Shown here: in pieces, positions 1-6,393 of the stretch | Layout of the letters: each line of letters opens with the position of its first letter | Position numbering within the stretch: position 1 is the first letter of the stretch | NCBI GenBank assembly: GCA_028712845.1 | Contig: JAQTPO010000061.1 | Location: 1 to 11,351 of the forward strand | From: Dehalococcoidales bacterium | GTDB taxonomy: Bacteria > Chloroflexota > Dehalococcoidia > Dehalococcoidales > Fen-1064 | DNA length: 11,351 bases | Reading direction: 5' to 3' | Made by a program: the position numbers and the translations under genes | The notes under the pieces: model-generated | Told to the model about the DNA's origin: nothing | Seen by the model: the letters and a program-made list of their open reading frames with translations, nothing else | The model's database searches: none

Positions 1-26
1 ATTATTTATTCGTGGAGGTCGTCTTA

Positions 27-581
27 GTGAAAAAAATAGTCGCGATTGTGGGTAGTCCCAGACCGAATGGAAATACCAACTATCTTGTTGACCAGGCATT
101 GGAGGAAGCCGCCGCAAACGGCTGTGAAGTCGAGAAGATAATGTTGGGTGATTATCGCATCAATCCCTGTATGGGGCATGACGGGTGCGCTTCTTTTGCA
201 AAGTGTAAAATTGAAGATGATATTCCGATGATACTGGAGAAATTCAGCAATGCTGACGGCACGATTATCGCCACGCCGGTTTATTACTACACAATAACGG
301 CTCAGACGAAAATTTTTATCGACCGTAATTATTTTCTATATACCCATAGTATTCCACTTAAATCAAAATGCATGGGACTGATTGTCGTGGCGGGTAGTCT
401 GGGTAATGATTTTGCCATAACGGCAATCAAACGTTGTTTCCGGATAAAAGGTGTTAACGCTAATGATTGGCCGATTGTCTCAGGATATGCTTCCAAAATT
501 GGAGATATGAAAAACAACTCTGCGCTGATTGCCGAAGCCCGCCAGTTGGGGAAGAAGATGGCGGAGACAATTAACAGATGA
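27..581 (+). CDS. NAD(P)H-dependent FMN reductase / flavodoxin-family protein
   Basis: This is a 184-residue flavodoxin-fold protein, probably a cytosolic FMN-dependent reductase whose physiological electron acceptor is unknown. The N-terminus has the FMN phosphate loop GSPRPNGNT (residues 9-17) after a beta strand (KKIVAIV). A segment with Cys48, Cys54 and Cys60 precedes an acidic DD pair. It resembles the cysteine-containing loop of iron-sulfur flavoproteins, but the spacing C-x5-C-x5-C is not the compact cluster motif, so a bound cluster is not assured. The motif TPVYYYTITAQTKIFIDR is the typical second FMN-contact region of this family. I chose the GTG at 27 because GGAGG at 14-18 lies 8 bases upstream. 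An in-frame GTG at 12 would place that ribosome-binding site inside the coding sequence. The gene ends 63 bases before uvrB. Family call firm; substrate unknown. Confidence 0.88.
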   Translation: MKKIVAIVGSPRPNGNTNYLVDQALEEAAANGCEVEKIMLGDYRINPCMGHDGCASFAKCKIEDDIPMILEKFSNADGTIIATPVYYYTITAQTKIFIDRNYFLYTHSIPLKSKCMGLIVVAGSLGNDFAITAIKRCFRIKGVNANDWPIVSGYASKIGDMKNNSALIAEARQLGKKMAETINR

Positions 582-605
582 CGATTCTCTAAACTCGTGA
601 AGGGT

Positions 606-633
606 CTCCCTCACCTGGTAAGCAGTGTGGGAG
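606..633 (+). promoter_or_regulatory. Leader hairpin overlapping the uvrB ribosome-binding site
   Basis: The arms CTCCCTCAC (606-614) and GTGTGGGAG (625-633) pair at 8 of 9 positions around a 10-base loop. The right arm contains GGGAG (629-633), the best Shine-Dalgarno sequence for the uvrB ATG at 645. Folding would therefore hide the ribosome-binding site and could limit UvrB translation. The pairing is read directly from the sequence; the regulatory role is inferred. Confidence 0.4.
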
Positions 634-644
634 AAAAGCGGAAG

Positions 645-2651
645 ATGCCAGAATTTCAATTAGTCTCGGATTTCCAGATGACCGGCGACCAGCCTCAGGC
701 GGTGGACAAGCTGGTGGATGGTCTGCAAAATGGCTTTCAGAAGCAGACGCTTCTTGGCGTGACCGGCAGCGGCAAGACCTTCACGATGGCGAATATCGTG
801 GCGCGTTTACGGAAGCCCACGCTCGTGATGTGCCACAACAAGACCCTCGCCGCCCAGCTTTACGCCGAGTTCAAAGAATTTTTCCCCGATAATGCCGTGG
901 AGTATTTCGTTTCCTACTACGATTATTACCAGCCGGAGGCTTATGTCCCACAGCAGGACTTATATATCGAAAAGGATGCCGACATTAACGATGAGATTGA
1001 TAAACTGCGCCACGCCGCCACACGGGCATTGTTTGAAAGGCGGGATACGCTCATTGTCGCTTCCGTGTCCTGCATATATGGACTGGGCTCGCCGGAAGAG
1101 TACCAGAGTTTCGTTTTGAATCTGGAGAAGGGCAAAAGTTATAACCGCCAACGCATTCTGCACCGCCTGGTGGATATGCAATATGAGCGCAATGACATGG
1201 ATTTCAGCCGGGGCAAATTCCGCATCCGCGGCGATACGCTGGAAGTCCAGCCGGCTTATGAAGAAATGGCGCTCAGGTTCGAGTTTTTCGGTGATGAGGT
1301 GGAACGCGTCATGCAGATTGACCCGCTCACCGGCGAAGTACTCACCGAGCTGAACTCCATCGATATTTACCCTGCCAAACACTTCGTCACTTCCTCCGAA
1401 AAGATGACGCTGGCAATTCAGAGCATCGAGCAGGAGCTTCAGGAGCGATTGCGGGAGTTGAAAGCACAGGACAAGCTTCTGGAAGCCGCCAGACTGGAGC
1501 AACGCACGAATTACGACCTCGAGATGTTGCGTGAAGCCGGTTATTGCAGCGGTGTGGAAAACTACTCACGGCACCTCGCACAGCGTGCGGCAGGCACTGC
1601 GCCGTGGACACTGCTGGACTACTTCCCGAAGGACTTTCTGCTCTTTATCGACGAATCGCACATGACCCTGCCGCAAATAAGGGGTATGTATCACGGCGAT
1701 CTCGCCCGCAAGCAGACACTGGTTGATTTCGGCTTCCGTCTGCCTTCGGCGAAAGACAATCGGCCGCTGAACTACACCGAGTTCGAAGAGAGGGTAAATC
1801 AGGTGGTCTATGTCTCGGCGACCCCATCTCCTTATGAACTCAGCCAGAGTAAACAGGTGGTGGAGCAGTTGGTGCGCCCGACCGGTCTCCTTGAGCCGAC
1901 GATTGAAATCAAACCGACAAAAGGGCAAATCGACGATTTGCTGGAACAGGTCAAACTTCGGGTGGGAAAAGGCGAGCGCTGTCTGGTGACCACGCTGACG
2001 AAACGTATGGCAGAGGAGCTTGCCGATTACCTCATCGAGCTGGGTATCAAGACTCATTATCTACACTCGGAAGTGGAGACTTTCGAGCGTGTGGAGATTT
2101 TGCGCGACCTCAGACTGGGTGTTTATGATGTCGTGGTGGGTATCAATCTGCTCAGGGAAGGGCTTGACCTGCCGGAAGTCAGTCTGGTAACAATTCTGGA
2201 TGCCGATAAGGAAGGTTTTCTGCGGTCGGAGGGCGCTCTGGTTCAGACGATGGGACGTGCCTCCCGCCATGTGGATGGGCATGTTATTATGTATGCGGAT
2301 ACCATCACCAAATCCATGCAAGCCGCAATGAACGAAACCCAGCGCCGCCGTCACATACAGGAGGAATATAATCGCGAGCACGGCATCACACCGCAGGGCA
2401 TCAGGAAAGCCATTAAAGATATCACCGAAAGAGTCAAAGTGGTGGCGGAAACAAAAGTCCCGTATGTCACTACTCCGGTTACCAGGGAAGGAATTGCCCG
2501 TCTGATTAAAGAGTTCGAGTCCCAGATGAAGATTGCAGCAAAGGCGCTTGACTTCGAGAAAGCGGCGCTGATACGCGACCGGATTTTTGAGTTACGGAAA
2601 GACCTCGACCCTATCGATAAGAGTGCAGGGGCGAAATATGCCAGACGATGA
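645..2651 (+). CDS. uvrB: Excinuclease ABC subunit UvrB
   Basis: UvrB is the damage-verifying helicase-like subunit of nucleotide excision repair. It receives DNA from UvrA and recruits UvrC for incision. Numbering from the ATG at 645 (668 residues, normal for the family): Walker A GVTGSGKT at 38-45; the beta-hairpin YYDYY at 91-95 that clamps a DNA strand; Walker B/motif II DESH at 336-339; motif III YVSATP at 389-394; motif V around [14 protein letters not shown] (499-512); motif [10 protein letters not shown] at 534-541; and a C-terminal UVR coiled-coil domain (about 617-653) that contacts UvrA/UvrC. An in-frame GTG at 597 would add 16 residues but has no Shine-Dalgarno sequence. The start [10 protein letters not shown] fits the usual UvrB N-terminus, and GGGAG lies 11 bases upstream of it. 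No uvrA, uvrC or recognisable LexA box is in the window. Confidence 0.98.
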   Translation: MPEFQLVSDFQMTGDQPQAVDKLVDGLQNGFQKQTLLGVTGSGKTFTMANIVARLRKPTLVMCHNKTLAAQLYAEFKEFFPDNAVEYFVSYYDYYQPEAYVPQQDLYIEKDADINDEIDKLRHAATRALFERRDTLIVASVSCIYGLGSPEEYQSFVLNLEKGKSYNRQRILHRLVDMQYERNDMDFSRGKFRIRGDTLEVQPAYEEMALRFEFFGDEVERVMQIDPLTGEVLTELNSIDIYPAKHFVTSSEKMTLAIQSIEQELQERLRELKAQDKLLEAARLEQRTNYDLEMLREAGYCSGVENYSRHLAQRAAGTAPWTLLDYFPKDFLLFIDESHMTLPQIRGMYHGDLARKQTLVDFGFRLPSAKDNRPLNYTEFEERVNQVVYVSATPSPYELSQSKQVVEQLVRPTGLLEPTIEIKPTKGQIDDLLEQVKLRVGKGERCLVTTLTKRMAEELADYLIELGIKTHYLHSEVETFERVEILRDLRLGVYDVVVGINLLREGLDLPEVSLVTILDADKEGFLRSEGALVQTMGRASRHVDGHVIMYADTITKSMQAAMNETQRRRHIQEEYNREHGITPQGIRKAIKDITERVKVVAETKVPYVTTPVTREGIARLIKEFESQMKIAAKALDFEKAALIRDRIFELRKDLDPIDKSAGAKYARR

Positions 2652-2784
2652 TAACCATAATGAAACCCGACAGGAGCGCCGCGAGCGCAAGCTGAGGAAA
2701 AAGCAGGAGCGTACCACTCAGCACGGTAAAAGCCTGGTTAAAATCTACCGTGACGCTGTGATGAAAAGGCTGAAGGGGAAATAG
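2638..2784 (+). CDS. Small basic protein of unknown function, overlapping uvrB
   Basis: This is a 48-residue protein starting at the ATG at 2638 with AGGGG (2627-2631) 6 bases upstream. Its first 14 bases overlap the uvrB 3' end in another frame, so translational coupling to UvrB is likely. It is strongly charged: 16 Lys/Arg and 8 Asp/Glu. An acidic start (MPDDD) leads into a helical basic stretch ([15 protein letters not shown], residues 11-25) and then [20 protein letters not shown]. There is no membrane segment, signal peptide or cysteine. The composition would suit nucleic-acid or ribosome binding, but I recognise no named family. Good ribosome-binding site, coupling and normal codon use argue it is real. 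A longer reading from 2587 has no comparable start signal. Confidence 0.65.
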   Translation: MPDDDNHNETRQERRERKLRKKQERTTQHGKSLVKIYRDAVMKRLKGK

Positions 2785-2892
2785 GCATTTCCCCCTATCC
2801 AAAGCAGAATATATTAAGTCCAAACGGCGACCCCCATGTTTATGTAAACAGTAATTTAGCCAGTAGTTGAATGCTAATTAGGCGAGGGAAAA
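2785..2892. other. Intergenic gap with a short palindrome
   Basis: No gene is visible in these 108 bases. The arms TGTTTA (2837-2842) and TAAACA (2845-2850) form a perfect 6-bp inverted repeat around a 2-base centre, the shape of a small repressor operator. It could equally be chance in AT-rich DNA. I could not place a convincing promoter or a hairpin-plus-T-run terminator here. Confidence 0.3.
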
Positions 2893-3111
2893 ATGAACCT
2901 CAAAACATTATCTGCTACGAAGATGGATGCGGATAAGAGAAAATCATCTACGCTCACTTCTGCAGTTAAATCCACAGTTTTATTATTCTTGATATTGTTC
3001 CCATTATCCTTCCTTCATCTCATCGTGCATGAAGGTGGTCATGCCATGGTAAATCTGATCAATAAAATCCCCAATACAAGTATCTATGTCCATCCGTTCT
3101 CTTTTTCCTGA
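2893..3111 (+). pseudogene. Truncated membrane-bound HEGGH zinc metalloprotease-like protein
   Basis: This 72-residue ORF starts at an ATG with GAGGG (2884-2888) 4 bases upstream. A charged N-terminal tail is followed by one hydrophobic segment (about 27-45) leading into HEGGH at 46-50, an HExxH zinc-binding motif abutting a membrane helix as in M50-like (site-2-protease-type) proteins. The protein stops at residue 72, soon after VHPFSF. Known membrane proteases of this type have several helices and further zinc-ligand and catalytic elements downstream, so this is most likely the 5' remnant of a longer gene. I looked just past the stop in another frame and found no continuation of a membrane protein, which favours deletion or replacement of the 3' part over a single frameshift. 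A genuine small membrane protein is the alternative. Its 3' end overlaps the minus-strand ORF below. Confidence 0.5.
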
Positions 3112-3377
3112 TTTTCCTTGGGATATCCCAACGCTTCATCAAACTCTTTTAATTCATGCACTAAGTTTTCAGGTTCTACTACAACAGGATATTCCGGAGT
3201 CGTTTGCTTTAATTGTTTATAATAATATGCAGTAGGTCCTTCATAGACAACACGACATTGATACCAATGCCATGCAGTAATCTCTATATTCTTGCTATGC
3301 TTTAGTTCAGAGGGGAAGCGTTTCCGCTTCCCCCCTTCCTTGTTTTTCGGGTCTGAGAAACCTGACGCTAAAGCCAC
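3084..3377 (-). CDS. Hypothetical protein, possibly a foreign or decayed gene
   Basis: This minus-strand ORF encodes 97 residues from a GTG at 3377. It is hydrophilic: a basic KRKRF patch near residue 20, an aromatic-rich middle (AWHWYQCR, AYYYKQL) and a Glu-rich C-terminus (VVVEPENLVHELKEFDEAL). I recognise no family. Codons such as tta, gta, tat and gaa give an AT-richer third position than neighbouring genes, suggesting transferred DNA. There is no clear Shine-Dalgarno near the GTG, and the frame stays open upstream to 3515 without ATG, GTG or TTG. It may therefore be a gene fragment whose start was lost. Its last codons are antisense to the truncated metalloprotease ORF. Absence of stops over about 430 bases and protein-like composition support coding origin; expression is uncertain. 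Confidence 0.4.
   Translation of the reverse strand: MALASGFSDPKNKEGGKRKRFPSELKHSKNIEITAWHWYQCRVVYEGPTAYYYKQLKQTTPEYPVVVEPENLVHELKEFDEALGYPKENQEKENGWT
3312..3333. repeat. Perfect 9-bp GC-rich inverted repeat (hairpin)
   Basis: GGGGAAGCG (3312-3320) and CGCTTCCCC (3325-3333) are exact reverse complements around a 4-base loop. Read on the minus strand the loop is GAAA, a stable GNRA tetraloop. On the plus strand a C/T-rich tract containing TTGTTTTTC follows, too far from the stem for a textbook intrinsic terminator. It lies inside the minus-strand ORF, coding its KRKRF patch, which is unusual for a real gene. Confidence 0.6.
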
Positions 3378-3383
3378 AATAAT

Positions 3384-3412
3384 TTGACAACTTGCTCCGA
3401 CTGCTTTACGAT
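3384..3412 (+). promoter_or_regulatory. Sigma-70-type promoter of the rrf2-cysK-cysE operon
   Basis: A perfect -35 hexamer TTGACA (3384-3389) is followed by a 17-base spacer and TACGAT (3407-3412), a 4/6 match to the -10 consensus that keeps the key T1, A2 and T6. Transcription would start near 3419, about 35 bases before the regulator's ATG, leaving no room for a riboswitch or T-box leader. This is the clearest promoter in the window. Confidence 0.75.
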
Positions 3413-3437
3413 AAATATCAGTAATATGGTGATAATT
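3413..3437 (+). promoter_or_regulatory. Candidate Rrf2 operator (25-bp inverted repeat)
   Basis: The arms AAATATCA (3413-3420) and TGATAATT (3430-3437) match as inverted repeats at 7 of 8 positions around a 9-base spacer. The element sits directly after the -10 box and across the likely transcription start, where a bound protein would block initiation. Its size of about 25 bp and its place just before an Rrf2 gene fit autoregulation as known for IscR and CymR. Function is inferred from position and symmetry. Confidence 0.5.
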
Positions 3438-3453
3438 ATGGACGAAAGAGACG

Positions 3454-3891
3454 ATGAAACTATCGACTAAAGGTAGATATGCAATGCGGGCGATGCTTGA
3501 CCTCGCCCAGCACTATAGTGAGGGACTGGTACTGGTCAAGGATGTCGCTAAGCGCCAGGAAATATCGGAGCGTTACCTGGAGCACCTGTTTATTTCCCTC
3601 AAGACGGCGGGATTAGTAAAAAGTGTGCGGGGCGCGCATGGCGGGTTTACCCTTGCCCGGCAGCCTTCAGAGATTAAATTGCTGGAAGTGGTGCAGGTCT
3701 GCGAAGGTCCTCTGACACTGATGGAATGCGTTATGGATGCCGGTCTTTGTCCGCGTTCGTCCCGGTGCGCTACCAGAGACGTCTGGAGAGAATTACAGTC
3801 GGCAATGGATGGCGTGCTTGGCTCTATGACCTTGCAGGATTTGATTGAGCGTCAGCAGGCAAAAGAACAACATCTAGAATCAGGAGATTGA
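3454..3891 (+). CDS. Rrf2/IscR-family transcriptional regulator
   Basis: This 145-residue cytosolic DNA-binding protein has the typical Rrf2 opening [18 protein letters not shown], a winged helix-turn-helix over about 1-65 ([19 protein letters not shown], then the wing [13 protein letters not shown]) and a dimerisation helix near the C-terminus. Cys92, Cys99 and Cys105 nearly match the Cys92/98/104 ligands of the [2Fe-2S] cluster in E. coli IscR; a fourth cysteine is at 83. This suggests cluster sensing rather than the cluster-free CymR mode. It lies one base ahead of cysK, with cysE next, so it probably controls cysteine synthesis, perhaps with Fe-S assembly genes elsewhere. The promoter and inverted repeat just upstream imply autoregulation. 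The ribosome-binding site is weak (AAAGAG, 3445-3450). Family certain; cluster and targets inferred. Confidence 0.92.
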   Translation: MKLSTKGRYAMRAMLDLAQHYSEGLVLVKDVAKRQEISERYLEHLFISLKTAGLVKSVRGAHGGFTLARQPSEIKLLEVVQVCEGPLTLMECVMDAGLCPRSSRCATRDVWRELQSAMDGVLGSMTLQDLIERQQAKEQHLESGD

Positions 3892-3892
3892 A

Positions 3893-4819
3893 ATGGCAAA
3901 AATAGCGGAGGACATTACGAAATTGGTTGGCAATACGCCTCTGGTCAGATTGAATAAAGTGACTCACGGAGCTAATGCGGAGGTAGTTGCCAAGCTGGAA
4001 TCGTTCAATCCATGCAGTAGTGTGAAAGACAGAATCGGTGTGGCGATGATCGAGGCGGCGGAAAAACAGGGGAAAGTCAATAAAGATACGGTGTTTATCG
4101 AACCGACGAGCGGTAATACCGGCATTGGGCTTGCCTTCGTGTGTGCGGCGAGGGGCTACAAATTAATTATTACCATGCCGGAGACGATGTCAATCGAGAG
4201 GCGGCAATTACTGGGTTTCTTCGGTGCCGAAGTGGTCTTAACGCCGGGTAAAGAAGGTATGCCCGGAGCCATCAAAAAGGCAGAGGAGTTGGCGGCAGAG
4301 AATCCGAATGCGCTCATTTTGCAACAGTTCGGCAATCCGGCAAATCCGGAGATGCACAGGAAGACAACCGCCGAAGAGATCTGGCGGGATACGGATGGCA
4401 GGGGGGATATACTGGTAGATGGGGTGGGCACCGGCGGGACAATTACCGGTGTGACTGAGGCGCTGAAAGCAAGGAAACGGGGCTTCAAGACGATTGCGGT
4501 GGAACCTTCAAGCTCGCCGGTACTTTCCGGCGGCGCAGGCGGCCCGCACAAAATACAGGGAATCGGCGCCGGCTTTGTGCCCGATGTTTTGAAAAGGGAA
4601 TTAATCGATGAGATTATCACCGTAGCCGATGAAGATGCTAAACTAATGTCGAGACGGCTGGCGAAAGAAGAAGGCATACTGGTGGGAATTTCTTCCGGCG
4701 CGGCAACCTGGGCGGCGGTGCAGGCGGCGAAAAGAGCGCAGAACAAGGGGAAATTGATTGTCGTGATTCTACCGGATACAGGGGAGAGATACTTATCATC
4801 CTGGCTTTTTCAGGACTAG
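3893..4819 (+). CDS. cysK: Cysteine synthase A (O-acetylserine sulfhydrylase)
   Basis: This 308-residue PLP enzyme makes cysteine from O-acetylserine and sulfide in the cytosol. The cofactor lysine is Lys45 in SSVKDR. The substrate-binding loop is PTSGNTG (71-77), the phosphate-binding glycine loop GTGGT (179-183), and the SSGAA segment at 268-272 contacts the PLP ring region. The stretch [15 protein letters not shown] (216-230) is typical of CysK and of the region that meets the CysE tail. Length is normal and the C-terminus ([10 protein letters not shown]) is complete. There is no fused CBS or other domain, so cystathionine beta-synthase is unlikely. AGGAG (3880-3884), inside the end of the regulator gene, serves as ribosome-binding site, and only one base separates the two genes, indicating co-transcription and coupling. 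A CysM-type enzyme using another sulfur donor cannot be fully excluded. Confidence 0.96.
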   Translation: MAKIAEDITKLVGNTPLVRLNKVTHGANAEVVAKLESFNPCSSVKDRIGVAMIEAAEKQGKVNKDTVFIEPTSGNTGIGLAFVCAARGYKLIITMPETMSIERRQLLGFFGAEVVLTPGKEGMPGAIKKAEELAAENPNALILQQFGNPANPEMHRKTTAEEIWRDTDGRGDILVDGVGTGGTITGVTEALKARKRGFKTIAVEPSSSPVLSGGAGGPHKIQGIGAGFVPDVLKRELIDEIITVADEDAKLMSRRLAKEEGILVGISSGAATWAAVQAAKRAQNKGKLIVVILPDTGERYLSSWLFQD

Positions 4820-4847
4820 ATTATAAACGGTAAGAAGAGGAAAGGTT

Positions 4848-5492
4848 ATGTGCAAGACAATGCGGGAAGATATCAGGACGGTTTTTGACCGGGACCCGGC
4901 GGCAAGAAGTGTATTAGAAATCCTGTTTTGCTACCCGGGTTTGCATGCTCTCTGGGGATATCGCGTTGCCAATTTCTTCTGGGGACACAAACTCCGTTTT
5001 CTGGGTCGTCTGGTTTCTCACAAAACGCGCTTTTTTACGGGGATAGAAATACACCCCGGCGCTAAAATCGGCAGGCGGTTTTTTATCGACCATGGTATGG
5101 GGGTTGTCATCGGCGAGACGGCAGAGATTGGCGATGATGTCCTGATGTATCAGGGTGTAGTGCTGGGCGGCACGAGTCTTGAAAAACATAAACGCCATCC
5201 GACCATCGGAAACAAGGTAGTAATCGGTGCGGCGGCAATTATCCTCGGTCCCATTACCATCGGCGAAGGTGCGCGTGTCGGCGCCAATTCTGTTGTAGTC
5301 AATCCGGTGCCTCCAGGAGCCACGGTTGTCGGCATCCCCGGTAGAGTAGTGGCAGATCGCCGTGAAACAATCTTCAATCTGGAACATGGGAAACTGCCCG
5401 ACCCGGTCAGCGATGCGCTGAAGGCTATCATCGACCATCAGAATCAGCTTGAAGAACGCATCAAAGGACTGGAGAATCACCCTGATAAGTGA
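4848..5492 (+). CDS. cysE: Serine O-acetyltransferase
   Basis: This 214-residue enzyme transfers acetyl from acetyl-CoA to L-serine, giving the O-acetylserine used by CysK. A short helical N-terminal domain (about 1-60, [20 protein letters not shown]) is followed by a left-handed beta-helix of hexapeptide repeats (about 65-165). The DHG motif with His82 corresponds to the catalytic Asp-His region; GETAEIGDD, the loop [12 protein letters not shown] with His117, and GIPGRVV are all typical. It is the shorter bacterial form rather than the roughly 270-residue enterobacterial form. The C-terminal tail does not end in the isoleucine that many CysE proteins insert into CysK, so a stable cysteine synthase complex is less certain. 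The ATG at 4848 has GAGG/AAAGG just upstream; an in-frame ATG at 4860 is poorer. A 28-base gap after cysK supports a shared operon. Confidence 0.96.
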   Translation: MCKTMREDIRTVFDRDPAARSVLEILFCYPGLHALWGYRVANFFWGHKLRFLGRLVSHKTRFFTGIEIHPGAKIGRRFFIDHGMGVVIGETAEIGDDVLMYQGVVLGGTSLEKHKRHPTIGNKVVIGAAAIILGPITIGEGARVGANSVVVNPVPPGATVVGIPGRVVADRRETIFNLEHGKLPDPVSDALKAIIDHQNQLEERIKGLENHPDK

Positions 5493-5505
5493 GACCGATG
5501 TGAAC

Positions 5506-5607
5506 TTGTCATGCTGAGCGACTTGTCCTGAGTGAAATCGAAGGAAGCGAATGCATCTAGTAACGAAGGATTGAAGATTAGATTCTTCATTACATTCAGA
5601 ATAACAA
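5506..5607. repeat. Short dispersed repeat with imperfect terminal inverted repeats (MITE-like)
   Basis: The ends TTGTCATGCTGA (5506-5517) and TCAGAATAACAA (5596-5607) are inverted repeats matching at 10 of 12 positions. The interior holds GAGCG, GTCCTGAGTGAAATCGAAGG and GAAGATTAGATTCTTC (a small internal hairpin). The wording resembles the TGTCATTCTGAGCGAAG-type intergenic repeats scattered through many Chloroflexota and other bacterial genomes. It fills most of the 149-base gap between cysE and the UPF0280 gene and codes for nothing credible. Copy number cannot be judged from one window. Confidence 0.65.
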
Positions 5608-5641
5608 ATCCCATTACTCCCGGACTACTTTTGGAGAACGA

Positions 5642-6388
5642 TTGGAATTCATGAAAACACCTGATTTTCAACCAAGATATTACAGAGACTGGTCAAAGGA
5701 TAGAGACCTCGTTTCTTTCAATGTTGCGGTGAAAGAGACCGACCTCTACATCCGCGCCCGGCGTGAATTTAAGAACAGGGCATTGGAAACTGTGCAACGC
5801 CAGCGCGCCTTGCTGGAGAATTACATCGCGCGCCATCCGGGATTTATCACCGCTTTAGAGCCTTTTCCGGTGGGAGACGATGCTCCGGCAATTGTTAAAG
5901 CAATGGAAGAAGCAGGGAAGAAGGTTGGGGTGGGACCGATGGCGGCAGTAGCAGGCGCATTTGCCGAGTTTGTCGGTAGGGAATTGCTCAGAGTCACCCC
6001 TGAAGTGATTGTAGAAAACGGCGGTGATGTTTTTATTAAGACCGCTAGAAAACGTCTGGTTGGCGTCTATGCGGGAGAATCGCCTTATACCGGCAAGATT
6101 GCGCTGCAAATCGAACCTGCGGACACGCCGCTCGGGATTTGTACTTCTTCCGGAACAGTGGGACATTCACTCAGTTTCGGTAAAGCCGATGCGGTAATCG
6201 TGCTATCACCTTCAGCATCGCTGGCGGATGCCACTGCCACCGCTATCGGCAATATTGTGAAAGAAGAGTCTGATATTCAAAAAGCGCTTGATTTTGCGCG
6301 TGATGTGGATGGTGTGATGGGTGCAGCGGTGATTATGAATGATAAAATGGGTGTCTGGGGCAAGATAAATCTTATCCGCAGGGACTAA
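5642..6388 (+). CDS. UPF0280 family protein (ApbE-like fold)
   Basis: This 248-residue protein belongs to the uncharacterised UPF0280 group, distantly related to ApbE FAD:protein FMN transferases. Signatures are GPMAAVAGAFAEFVG (98-112), VENGGDVF (124-131), SSGTVGHSLSFGKADAV (169-185) and LADATATAIGN (194-204). The last resembles the ApbE motif that helps bind metal and flavin. No signal peptide or lipobox is seen, so it is cytosolic, unlike many true ApbE proteins. The start is ambiguous: TTG at 5642 has GGAG (5633-5636) 5 bases upstream, while ATG at 5651 gives 245 residues but places that site 14 bases away. It heads a tight run with mnmA five bases downstream, suggesting a link to cofactor or sulfur metabolism. 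Family call firm; no established reaction for UPF0280 that I can state. Confidence 0.85.
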   Translation: MEFMKTPDFQPRYYRDWSKDRDLVSFNVAVKETDLYIRARREFKNRALETVQRQRALLENYIARHPGFITALEPFPVGDDAPAIVKAMEEAGKKVGVGPMAAVAGAFAEFVGRELLRVTPEVIVENGGDVFIKTARKRLVGVYAGESPYTGKIALQIEPADTPLGICTSSGTVGHSLSFGKADAVIVLSPSASLADATATAIGNIVKEESDIQKALDFARDVDGVMGAAVIMNDKMGVWGKINLIRRD

Positions 6389-6393
6389 CTCTT

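Noticed and set aside
960..1502. Minus-strand ORF (180 codons) opposite uvrB
   Set aside because: It is antisense to conserved UvrB domains and has an implausible composition.
2587..2637. Longer start for the small basic protein (65 residues)
   Set aside because: The extra 17 codons lie wholly within uvrB and lack a Shine-Dalgarno, whereas ATG 2638 has AGGGG at ideal spacing.
4156..4746. Long minus-strand ORF (196 codons) opposite cysK
   Set aside because: It is Ser/Pro/Ile-rich, antisense to a fully recognised enzyme, and has no own ribosome-binding site. It is a shadow of cysK codon bias.
4914..5480. Minus-strand ORF (188 codons) opposite cysE
   Set aside because: No recognisable motif, and the sense strand encodes an intact serine acetyltransferase with all hexapeptide repeats.
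5571..5600. Promoter for the UPF0280 operon inside the repeat (TTGAAG as -35)
   Set aside because: No acceptable -10 hexamer lies at 16-18 bases; only a poor match at a 14-base spacing was seen.
5477..5671. Minus-strand ORF (64 codons) with FDFTQDKSLSMT
   Set aside because: This is a translation of the repeat element between cysE and UPF0280. Such peptides appear wherever this repeat type occurs and are not genes.
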